A stretch of 12,129 bases of DNA, taken from contig UQOH01000062.1 of the NCBI GenBank assembly GCA_900542625.1, positions 1 to 12,129 of the forward strand. Direction: 5' to 3'. This DNA is from an uncultured Fusobacterium sp. Its GTDB lineage: Bacteria; Fusobacteriota; Fusobacteriia; Fusobacteriales; Fusobacteriaceae. Every line of letters starts with the position of its first letter. The stretch's first letter is position 1. Below are positions 6,711 through 12,129 of this stretch, one piece after another. The notes beneath the pieces were generated by a model that was not told the origin of the DNA, made no database searches, and saw only the letters and a program-made list of their open reading frames with translations. A program made the translations under genes and the position numbers.

Positions 6711-7677
6711 CTTTACCCTCCTTCTTGTTTAGAAATTTTTTAATAATTGGTGTAATTTGAAACTCTTTACGTCCAAATAATCCAGTTGGACGGAAAATCA
6801 TTGTTAAGATTAACAGTAATGAGTAAACTATCATACGATAATCTGAGAATCCACGAAGAACCTCAGGAAGAATTGTAAGAGCAATAGCAGAAAGAATAGA
6901 ACCAGTAAAGCTTCCCATTCCTCCTAAAACAACCATTGTAAGAATATTGATTGAATAGTTGAAGTCAAATTGTTTAGCTCCTAAAATTCCTAAATGGTGA
7001 GCATATACAGCACCTGCCACACCTGCAAATATAGCTGATACAGTAAATGCGAATGTTTTGTAGTAAGTAGTATTAACTCCAGATGCTCCACTTGCTATTT
7101 CGTCATCACGAATAGAAAGAACTGCACGTCCATGACGGCTTGTCATCAGTGAGAACATCATCATAACAGATATAACCATTACAAAATAAATAACAGTAAA
7201 GTTGCTGTTTGTACGTGGAATTCCACGAAGTCCCTGAGCACCACCTGTAAATTTAAAGTATTCTATTAAAACTCTGATAATCTCTCCGAAAGCAAGAGTG
7301 ATAATTGCAAGGTAGTCACCATTAAGTCTTAATGCCGGAATACCGATTATAATACCAATAATTCCTGCAACAATTCCTCCAATGATAAGAGCAACTATGT
7401 ATCCTGGAAGTCCTTCCATGACTCCTGATTTTGAGAAAAGAGCAGCAGCATAGGCACCAACAGACATAAATCCTGCATGTCCTATTGTAATTTGTCCAAG
7501 ACAACCAACTGTAATATTAAGACTTACTGCCAGAATAATATTGATACAGATAAGAATCATTATACCAGTCTGATATCTTGAAATCATTCCTGATCCAATC
7601 ATTGTTCCAAGAACACCATAAAGAGCCAGTACCAGTATAAGAGTACTTATATAACTTATTTTTTTGTATTTATCCAT
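6700..7677 (-). CDS. livM: BCAA ABC transporter permease LivM
   Basis: Inner-membrane permease that pairs with LivH to form the channel. It is 325 residues long with about 8-9 hydrophobic segments. Typical LivM blocks are NITVGCLGQITIGHAGFMSV (54-73), IGIPALRLNGDYLAIITLAF (111-130), GRAVLSIRDDEIASGASG (183-200, the cytoplasmic loop that contacts the ATPases) and VVLGGMGSFTGS (249-260). AGGAGGA at 7686-7692 supports the start and overlaps the livH stop codon, with 13 nt between the two genes. The 3' end overlaps livG by 11 nt. No sign of truncation. Confidence 0.95.
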   Translation of the reverse strand: MDKYKKISYISTLILVLALYGVLGTMIGSGMISRYQTGIMILICINIILAVSLNITVGCLGQITIGHAGFMSVGAYAAALFSKSGVMEGLPGYIVALIIGGIVAGIIGIIIGIPALRLNGDYLAIITLAFGEIIRVLIEYFKFTGGAQGLRGIPRTNSNFTVIYFVMVISVMMMFSLMTSRHGRAVLSIRDDEIASGASGVNTTYYKTFAFTVSAIFAGVAGAVYAHHLGILGAKQFDFNYSINILTMVVLGGMGSFTGSILSAIALTILPEVLRGFSDYRMIVYSLLLILTMIFRPTGLFGRKEFQITPIIKKFLNKKEGKDEQ

Positions 7678-7690
7678 TTTTTAAATCCTC

Positions 7691-8575
7691 CTATACTTTT
7701 TCTCTTATGTTCTTACCTAAAATACCGGTAGGTTTAACTAAAAGTACAATAATTAATATTGCAAAAACGAAAGCATCAGCAAGCTGAGATGATAGATAAG
7801 CTCTTGTAAGACTTTCTACAATTCCAAGAATAAATCCTCCAAGAACAGCTCCGGGAAGAATTCCGATTCCTCCAAGAACAGCTGCAATGAAAGCTTTTAT
7901 TCCGGGCATAGAACCCATAAGAGGCTGTACCTGTGGATAAGCTGAAACATAAAGAACTGCTGCAACTGCTGCAAGTCCGCTTCCTATTGCAAATGTAAGC
8001 TGTATAGTATGGTCTACGTTGATTCCAACAAGTTTTGCTGCTCCATAATCTTCACTTGTAGCAAGCATTGCTTTTCCATATTTAGTCTTTTTCATAAAAT
8101 ATTGAAGTCCCACAGAAAGAACAAGAGTAACTACGATAGTAACTACTGTACCAAAGTTTAAGTGAAGTCCTCCGAAAGTGATAGGTTCCATGTTGAAAAC
8201 TTTAGGGAACGGTCTTGTGTTTGGTGTAAATAATTTCATGAAAAGATTTTCAAGGAATAAGCTTACTCCTATGGCTGTAATCAGGTTAGAAATTCTTGGA
8301 GAGTTTCTAAGAGGTCTGTATGCAATTCTTTCAGCTAACATTCCTAAAAGTACACAGATAATGATAGCAGGGATCATAGTAAGCCATACGGGTAACCCCA
8401 TTCTAGTAAATAGTGGAATGCTGAAAAGAGAAACATATGCTCCAACCATGATGATGTCACCGTGAGCAAAGTTAATTAATTGAGCAATACCATAAACCAT
8501 GGTATATCCCAACGATATAAGGGCATATATACTTCCTATCTGCAAACCATTTATAATTTGAAGTAAAAATTCCAT
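7691..8575 (-). CDS. livH: BCAA ABC transporter permease LivH
   Basis: Inner-membrane permease, partner of LivM. I place the start at the ATG of MEFLLQIINGLQIGSIYALI because AAGGAG (8587-8582) lies 6 nt upstream. The open frame continues 51 nt further to a TTG, but that site has no Shine-Dalgarno sequence and would run into a hairpin. With this start it has 294 residues and about 8 hydrophobic segments. Family blocks are GYTMVYGIAQLINFAHGDII (23-42), KYGKAMLATSEDYGAAKLVG (165-184, the ATPase-contacting loop) and FIAAVLGGIGILPGAVLGGF (229-248). It follows livJ after a 103-nt gap that holds a terminator-like hairpin. Confidence 0.95.
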   Translation of the reverse strand: MEFLLQIINGLQIGSIYALISLGYTMVYGIAQLINFAHGDIIMVGAYVSLFSIPLFTRMGLPVWLTMIPAIIICVLLGMLAERIAYRPLRNSPRISNLITAIGVSLFLENLFMKLFTPNTRPFPKVFNMEPITFGGLHLNFGTVVTIVVTLVLSVGLQYFMKKTKYGKAMLATSEDYGAAKLVGINVDHTIQLTFAIGSGLAAVAAVLYVSAYPQVQPLMGSMPGIKAFIAAVLGGIGILPGAVLGGFILGIVESLTRAYLSSQLADAFVFAILIIVLLVKPTGILGKNIREKV

Positions 8576-8619
8576 TTTCATCTCCTTAATATTTTTATTA
8601 TATAGCCTGAATAAATTTT

Positions 8620-8660
8620 TAGACAAAAAGGTTGTTATGGTTTATAACAACCTTTGTCTA
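8620..8660 (-). terminator. Strong hairpin between livJ and livH (partial terminator or mRNA stabiliser)
   Basis: ATAACAACC (8644-8652) pairs with GGTTGTTAT (8630-8638), and TTTGTCTA (8653-8660) pairs with TAGACAAA (8620-8627). The result is a 17-bp stem with a 2-nt bulge and a 5-nt loop. On the minus strand the upper stem is followed by TTTTTG. It begins 19 nt after the livJ stop. In ABC operons such hairpins often leave the binding protein more highly expressed than the membrane components, through partial termination or protection of the livJ 3' end. Which applies here is not visible. Confidence 0.75.
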
Positions 8661-8678
8661 AATTATTAATTTTATTTA

Positions 8679-9827
8679 TTATTTTGTAGGTTCAACTACA
8701 GAATCGAATGTATATTCTCCATTAACGATTTTGATGATTGTAACAGCTTTAACCGGGTTATTTTTTTCGTCAAATGTTAAGTGTCCAGTTACTCCTGCAT
8801 AATCAAGAGCTTTTAATGCGTCAACAACAGCTTGCTTATCAGTAGTTCCAGCTTTTTCGATTGCAGCTTTAAACATGTAAGCAGCGTCATAAGATAAAGC
8901 AGAGAATGCAGATGGATCTTCTTTGTAAACTTCTCTGTAAGCTTTTAAGAAGTTTTGAACTTTAGGAGATTGATCTTCTAAAGAATAGTGGTTAGTGAAA
9001 TATGAATTTTCAACAGCACCGTATGCACTTGCATCAAGAGTTTTAGCAACTCCGTCCCAACCGTCAGGACCAACAAATGTAGCTTTAATTCCAACTTCTC
9101 TTGCTTGTGTAGCAATTAAAGCAGCCTGCTCATAGTACTCAGGTACAACTAAAACATCTGGATTTGTAGAAGCAATTTTAGTTAATTGAGCTCTGAAGTC
9201 TTTGTCCCCGTCAGAATATCCCTCTTTAGCAACAACAGTTAATCCTAATTTTTCAGCTTGTTCCATGAATGCTTTTGCAATACCGTCTGAATAGTCACTA
9301 GAGTTGTTAACAACAACAGCTGCTGTTTTAGCTCCTAAAGAATTTTTAGCAAAGTTTGCAAGAACAACTCCTTGATATGGGTCTGTGAAACATACACGGA
9401 ATACGTTTGGTCCAGCTTCAGTGATGTTGAATTGAGTTCCAGTTGGTGTAATCATAGGCATATTATCCTGAGCAGCAACCTCTGCAACAGCTAGAGATGG
9501 TTTAGAAGTGATATCTCCAACAAGAGCTACAACACCTTCATCAACTAATTTGTTATAAGCTGTAACAGCCTCAGTTGCGTCACCTTTTTCATCAAGAACG
9601 ATATATTCAACTTGTTTACCAAGGATTCCTCCATTTTTATTGATTTCGTCAAAAGCAAGTTTTGATCCGTTTGTAGAAGTTACACCGTAAATTGCAAGCG
9701 GTCCAGTTAATGGTCCAAGTCCTCCGATTTTCATTACTTCAACTTCAGCAGCTTTGTCTTTTGCACCTCCACAAGCCGTAAATAGTAAAGTCATTCCTAA
9801 TAAAGCAGCAGTACTAAATTTTTTCAT
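8679..9827 (-). CDS. livJ: BCAA ABC transporter substrate-binding lipoprotein LivJ
   Basis: Captures Leu/Ile/Val outside the inner membrane and delivers them to LivHM. It has 382 residues. The N-terminus is a lipoprotein signal: MKK, a hydrophobic stretch, then LFTAC with C19 as the predicted lipidated residue, followed by a short linker. The mature part is a type I periplasmic-binding fold of the leucine-binding group (IGGLGPLTGPLAIYG at 34-48, NKNGGILGKQVEY at 63-75, and SSDYSDGIAKAF). Lipid anchoring differs from the free periplasmic LivJ of E. coli, whose precursor is exported in soluble form. AAGGGGGG at 9836-9843 supports the start, 8 nt from the ATG. It is the first gene of the operon after the leader peptide. 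Exact ligand preference cannot be read from sequence, but the BCAA-rich leader supports it. Confidence 0.95.
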   Translation of the reverse strand: MKKFSTAALLGMTLLFTACGGAKDKAAEVEVMKIGGLGPLTGPLAIYGVTSTNGSKLAFDEINKNGGILGKQVEYIVLDEKGDATEAVTAYNKLVDEGVVALVGDITSKPSLAVAEVAAQDNMPMITPTGTQFNITEAGPNVFRVCFTDPYQGVVLANFAKNSLGAKTAAVVVNNSSDYSDGIAKAFMEQAEKLGLTVVAKEGYSDGDKDFRAQLTKIASTNPDVLVVPEYYEQAALIATQAREVGIKATFVGPDGWDGVAKTLDASAYGAVENSYFTNHYSLEDQSPKVQNFLKAYREVYKEDPSAFSALSYDAAYMFKAAIEKAGTTDKQAVVDALKALDYAGVTGHLTFDEKNNPVKAVTIIKIVNGEYTFDSVVEPTK

Positions 9828-9890
9828 AATTGATTCCCCCCTTAAAAATATTTTTATTTTAATTTTATTTTCTAAACAGTTTTAATTTAT

Positions 9891-9920
9891 AAAAAAAAGC
9901 AACCTGTTAAGGCTGCCTTT
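9891..9920 (-). terminator. Leader terminator (attenuator) upstream of livJ
   Basis: On the minus strand GCAGCCT (9916-9910) pairs with AGGTTGC (9905-9899), 7 bp with one G-U and a 4-nt loop, followed by eight T residues (9898-9891). It lies between the liv promoter and livJ with only a leader peptide gene upstream, so it acts as a regulated terminator within the leader. Confidence 0.85.
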
Positions 9921-9940
9921 GATTATCACGCAATTTTTAT

Positions 9941-10092
9941 GAAATCTGAATATTCTAAAAAAGTGTAATTACATTACGTTATAATTAACTCAGATTTCCA
10001 CAAAATCTATACATAGACAAAAGATTAAGAATATGACCAAAATCTACCCTAACAAAATTATTTGCATATTGAATTGTATTCCTTATTATAAC
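9941..10092 (-). promoter_or_regulatory. Alternative RNA helices in the liv leader
   Basis: Two long-range helices are visible on the minus strand. GTTATAAT (10092-10085), in the V-I-I codons of the leader peptide, is perfectly complementary to ATTATAAC (9985-9978), just after the coding region. GAAATCTGA (9998-9990), at the end of the leader gene, is perfectly complementary to TCAGATTTC (9949-9941). These two overlap topologically and cannot both form simply, so a stalled ribosome could switch between them. I could not trace a direct competitor of the terminator stem, so the full switch is unresolved. Confidence 0.45.
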
Positions 10093-10140
10093 CAGCAGTA
10101 TGACACATATGACAAATATTATGCTAACCAGTAGAAACAT
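9985..10140 (-). CDS. liv operon leader peptide, 51 aa, N-terminus packed with Ile/Leu/Val
   Basis: The peptide begins MFLLVSIIFVICVILLVII: 14 of the first 19 residues are Ile (six, all ATA), Leu (CTA and three CTG) or Val (GTT, GTC). The remaining 32 residues are ordinary in composition and end at TAA. A strong Shine-Dalgarno site, AAAGGAGG (10156-10149), lies 8 nt before the ATG, downstream of a sigma70-type promoter. An intrinsic terminator and then livJ follow. This is the plan of an attenuator leader for a BCAA-controlled operon. The peptide is longer than classical leaders and its N-terminus also resembles a membrane helix, so a small membrane protein is a possible alternative. The parallel with the brnQ leader makes regulation the better reading. 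Confidence 0.78.
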   Translation of the reverse strand: MFLLVSIIFVICVILLVIIRNTIQYANNFVRVDFGHILNLLSMYRFCGNLS

Positions 10141-10175
10141 ACTCGAAACCTCCTTTTTCAAATTTTGATTACCTT

Positions 10176-10195
10176 TAAGAAAACTATTTTTCTTA
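10176..10195 (-). other. Hairpin at the 5' end of the liv leader RNA
   Basis: TAAGAAAA (10176-10183) and TTTTCTTA (10188-10195) form an 8-bp stem with a CTAT loop. It lies within a few nt of the predicted transcription start (about 10198), so it may protect the 5' end of the mRNA. It is not followed by a T tract on the minus strand. Confidence 0.45.
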
Positions 10196-10204
10196 GATGA
10201 TGTA

Positions 10205-10233
10205 AGTATAAAACAAAATCAAAAAAAAAGCAA
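10205..10233 (-). promoter_or_regulatory. Sigma70-type promoter of the liv operon
   Basis: On the minus strand TTGCTT (10233-10228) and TATACT (10210-10205) are separated by 17 bp. The predicted start is near 10198, giving about 370 nt of leader before livJ. The stretch upstream, 10234-10342, is AT-rich and shows no gene. Confidence 0.68.
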
Positions 10234-10342
10234 GAAAAATTTTCAAAAAGTTTCAGCCTTAAAAAAAATGTTGAATTTATTTTTAGGTTTTAAAATAGAT
10301 TAAGCTCATAAAAAAAGTTTTAAAAATTGTAATCCATGTATT

Positions 10343-10376
10343 AAAAAAATAAACACGCATTTCTTAAAATGCGTGT
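10343..10376 (-). terminator. Second (distal) terminator downstream of uraA
   Basis: A perfect 10-bp stem (ACACGCATTT 10353-10362 with AAATGCGTGT 10367-10376) has a CTTA loop, and on the minus strand it is followed by TTTATTTTTTT. It stands about 60 nt beyond the first uraA terminator and just before the liv promoter. It probably backs up the first terminator and insulates liv. I see no gene between the two. Confidence 0.8.
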
Positions 10377-10425
10377 ATTTATAAATTTAAATAATAGAAG
10401 TTATGCAAAATTTGAATAAAAAAAG

Positions 10426-10471
10426 TATAAAAAAATAAAATTCTCTAAGAAAAAATATCGAGAATTTTATT
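10426..10471 (-). terminator. First terminator downstream of uraA
   Basis: A perfect 12-bp stem (AATAAAATTCTC 10434-10445 with GAGAATTTTATT 10460-10471) has a 14-nt loop and runs into a T tract on the minus strand. It starts 33 nt after the uraA stop. Confidence 0.82.
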
Positions 10472-10504
10472 CTTATAATTTGTAATATTCTTTTATGATT
10501 GTAA

Positions 10505-11728
10505 CTACATATGCTCAGGGAATATTTTATTTAAAATAATTCCTGTAAGAGCTGCTATTGCAAGCCCTGAAAGAGAAACTGTTCTCCATACAACAATATT
10601 ATCAATTCCTATTCCAAGAACAAGAATAAGAGATGATATAATAAGGTTTCTTGAATGAGAGAAGTCAAGATGAGATTCAATAAGAGTTCTCATTCCAACA
10701 GATGCTATCATTCCAAAAAGAATAACAGAGATTCCTCCCATTACAGGTGATGGTATTGTCTGAAGAATTACTCCGAATTTTCCTATAAAAGCAAGAGCTA
10801 TTGCATAACATGCAGCTATTCTTAAGATAGCAGGATCATAAACTTTTGTAACTGCAAGAACTCCTGTATTTTCTCCATAAGTTGTGTTTGCCGGTCCTCC
10901 AAGAAATCCTGCTGCAACTGTTGCAAGTCCGTCTCCAAGAAGAGTTCTGCTTATTCCCGGATTAGCAAAGAAATCTTTTCCAACAACTGCTCCGTTTGTT
11001 GTAATATCCCCAATGTGCTCAATAAACACTACTAAAGCAATAGGAGCTATTGCAAGAATACTTGTAAGATTAAACTCAGGAATTGTAATTAAAGAGTTCC
11101 AAGCATCATCTGATAATCCAATCCAGCCAGCCTGTCTGATAGGCTCAAAATCAACCATTCCAAGACACATAGCCACAATATATCCTAAAGTTACAGAAAT
11201 AAGTATAGGAACAAGTCTGAAGAAAGATTTTCCAAGAATTGAAATAATAATCATAGATACAACAACAATCCCTGCAACAATTAAACTTTTTCCATCAAAG
11301 TGTCCGTTTGTATAACCTGCCATTGAAAGAGCAGTGGGACTAAGTCTTAATCCTATAACAACTATTGTCGGTCCTACAACAACAGGAGGAAAATAAGATT
11401 TTACTTTTTCAATACCATAAATTTTAACAAGTCTGCTCATTACAATATAAACAAGTCCTGCAGCAATAACTCCGCCTTTTACAGCTCCAACTCCCTCTTC
11501 TCTTAATACAAGCCCGATAGCACCTATAAATGCAAATGATGAGCCAAGAAAAACAGGGACAATTCCCTTTGTGCAAAGATGGAATAAAAGAGTTCCTATC
11601 CCTGCTGTAAGAAGAGCAATAGACGGGTTCATTCCTGTAAGAAAAGGAACAAGAACTGTTGCTCCAAACATTGCCAATACGTGCTGTAATCCAAGTACCA
11701 GCTTACCTTTTGTGCTGATTTCTGTCAT
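10505..11728 (-). CDS. uraA: Uracil permease UraA (NCS2 family)
   Basis: An inner-membrane symporter that imports uracil for the pyrimidine salvage pathway. It has 407 residues and about 14 hydrophobic segments. NCS2 features are QH (15-16) in the first segment, the uracil-type block VPVFLGSSFAFIGA (57-70), the substrate-site glutamates E237 (in VVFIEHIGD) and E286 (in the signature PANTTYGENTGVLAVTKV, 279-296), and PSPVMGGISVILFGMIA (326-342). These blocks favour uracil over xanthine/urate carriers. GGAGG at 11735-11739 supports the start. The gene stands alone: the upstream gene ends in a terminator hairpin and two terminators follow. I found no convincing promoter in the short space after the upstream hairpin, so how it is transcribed is unclear. 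Confidence 0.93.
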   Translation of the reverse strand: MTEISTKGKLVLGLQHVLAMFGATVLVPFLTGMNPSIALLTAGIGTLLFHLCTKGIVPVFLGSSFAFIGAIGLVLREEGVGAVKGGVIAAGLVYIVMSRLVKIYGIEKVKSYFPPVVVGPTIVVIGLRLSPTALSMAGYTNGHFDGKSLIVAGIVVVSMIIISILGKSFFRLVPILISVTLGYIVAMCLGMVDFEPIRQAGWIGLSDDAWNSLITIPEFNLTSILAIAPIALVVFIEHIGDITTNGAVVGKDFFANPGISRTLLGDGLATVAAGFLGGPANTTYGENTGVLAVTKVYDPAILRIAACYAIALAFIGKFGVILQTIPSPVMGGISVILFGMIASVGMRTLIESHLDFSHSRNLIISSLILVLGIGIDNIVVWRTVSLSGLAIAALTGIILNKIFPEHM

Positions 11729-11781
11729 TTTTAACCTCCGTAGATTTATATAAATTTTTTACCTTTCATAATTATTTACAC

Positions 11782-11849
11782 AAAAAAAGAGCTGCTGGAT
11801 TTAAATTCTAAGAAAAAGTTTTTCTTAATTATTTAAATCAACAGCTCTC
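11782..11849 (-). terminator. Long terminator hairpin between thiN and uraA
   Basis: Three stacked helices are seen: GAGCTG (11789-11794) with CAGCTC (11842-11847), GATTTAAAT (11798-11806) with ATTTAAATC (11831-11839), and TAAGAAAA (11809-11816) with TTTTCTTA (11820-11827). They have small internal loops and are followed on the minus strand by seven T residues (11788-11782). It begins within 5 nt of the upstream stop codon and ends 54 nt before the uraA start. It terminates the thiN transcript and could also control read-through into uraA. Confidence 0.85.
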
Positions 11850-11851
11850 AA

Positions 11852-12129
11852 CTATATCTTATTTTCTATAATTCCAAGCAGTTTTCCGCTTTTAAATTCA
11901 ATAACAGCATTATTGCTTCTTATAATATTGCTTGTGCATATAGTTTCCCCTCTTCTTACAGTATAACTGTCAAGAGGATATTCAAACCCTGTAAGGGTAA
12001 TCTCTTCCACTATGTCAGACATAGGAATAAAAGAGATAGTTTTATCTTTATGATTTTTTATCTCTGTTCTGTTGTCAACTTTAAATATAATCTCTTTTTC
12101 ATCAAGAAAAACAACATTGTTGAATTTAA
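11852..12129 (-). CDS. thiN: Thiamine pyrophosphokinase, C-terminal part only
   Basis: The last 91 codons and the TAG stop are present; the gene continues beyond the right edge. The enzyme transfers pyrophosphate from ATP to thiamine, giving thiamine diphosphate in the cytoplasm. The fragment corresponds to the beta-sandwich thiamine-binding domain. ISFIPMSDIVEEITLTGFEY followed by PLDS matches the family pattern S-x-x-P-x-S-x-x-V-x-x-x-T-L-x-G-x-x-Y-P-L. A TSNIIRSNNAVIEFKSGKLL block near the end matches the usual G-x-S-N-E...A-x-V-x-x-x-x-G-x-L-L ending. The ATP-binding N-terminal domain, which would confirm the call, is outside the window. It is followed by its own terminator. Confidence 0.82.
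   Translation of the reverse strand, partial: KFNNVVFLDEKEIIFKVDNRTEIKNHKDKTISFIPMSDIVEEITLTGFEYPLDSYTVRRGETICTSNIIRSNNAVIEFKSGKLLGIIENKI

Noticed and set aside
8576..8626. A longer LivH starting at a TTG 51 nt upstream
   Set aside because: It lacks a ribosome binding site, the start would lie inside the intergenic hairpin, and the added residues are not found in the LivH family. The downstream ATG has AAGGAG at the right distance.
10353..10471. A possible small RNA gene between the two terminators after uraA
   Set aside because: The space between the hairpins is about 57 nt, has no convincing promoter and is almost pure A/T. Tandem terminators explain it more simply.
10884..11315. A 143-codon plus-strand frame inside uraA
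   Set aside because: It is the antisense shadow of uraA, with no ribosome binding site or family resemblance; the uraA frame carries all the NCS2 motifs.

Overview
The window is AT-rich chromosomal DNA that looks like a Fusobacterium or close relative. The reasons are the codon use (ATA, AGA, TTA), strong AGGAGG ribosome binding sites, Fusobacterium-like versions of LivJ/H/M/G/F, BrnQ and UraA, and a periplasmic sulfatase beside an oxygen-sensitive radical-SAM maturase, which implies a diderm anaerobe. The species call is an inference; no rRNA or other marker gene is present. No mobile element, CRISPR array or tRNA was seen.

Layout, left to right. (1) Positions 2-122: the tail of a cold-shock protein gene and its terminator. 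(2) 240-3340, plus strand: a near-consensus promoter, a 5' UTR with a perfect inverted repeat, an exported serine-type sulfatase and, 31 nt later, the anaerobic sulfatase-maturating enzyme (anSME) that would activate it, closed by a bidirectional terminator. (3) 3354-4979, minus strand: brnQ, a cation-coupled branched-chain amino acid (BCAA) carrier, behind a leader of about 285 nt. (4) 5156-10233, minus strand: a complete BCAA ABC importer operon, livJ-livH-livM-livG-livF, behind a leader of about 370 nt. (5) 10343-11728, minus strand: uraA (uracil permease) with two tandem terminators after it. (6) 11852-12129, minus strand: the C-terminal third or so of a thiamine pyrophosphokinase gene with its terminator.

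The main discovery is in the two long leaders. Each has its own promoter, then a good Shine-Dalgarno site, then a very short reading frame packed with Ile, Leu and Val codons, then an intrinsic terminator, then the transporter gene. The brnQ leader peptide has 29 residues, 15 of them I/L/V, with a run of three ATA codons. The liv leader peptide has 51 residues, with 14 I/L/V among its first 19. This is the arrangement of ribosome-mediated transcription attenuation, known from ilv/leu biosynthetic operons of enterobacteria, here apparently applied to BCAA uptake. In the brnQ leader the alternative RNA pairings can be traced: the octamer AAACAGCC occurs both inside the leader peptide gene at the Ile run and as the 5' arm of the terminator, and a segment between them can pair with either copy. 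Shortage of charged Ile, Val or Leu tRNA would stall the ribosome and open transcription of both transporters.

In the liv operon a second hairpin between livJ and livH probably lowers permease/ATPase expression relative to the binding protein. The sulfatase and anSME form an independent functional pair.
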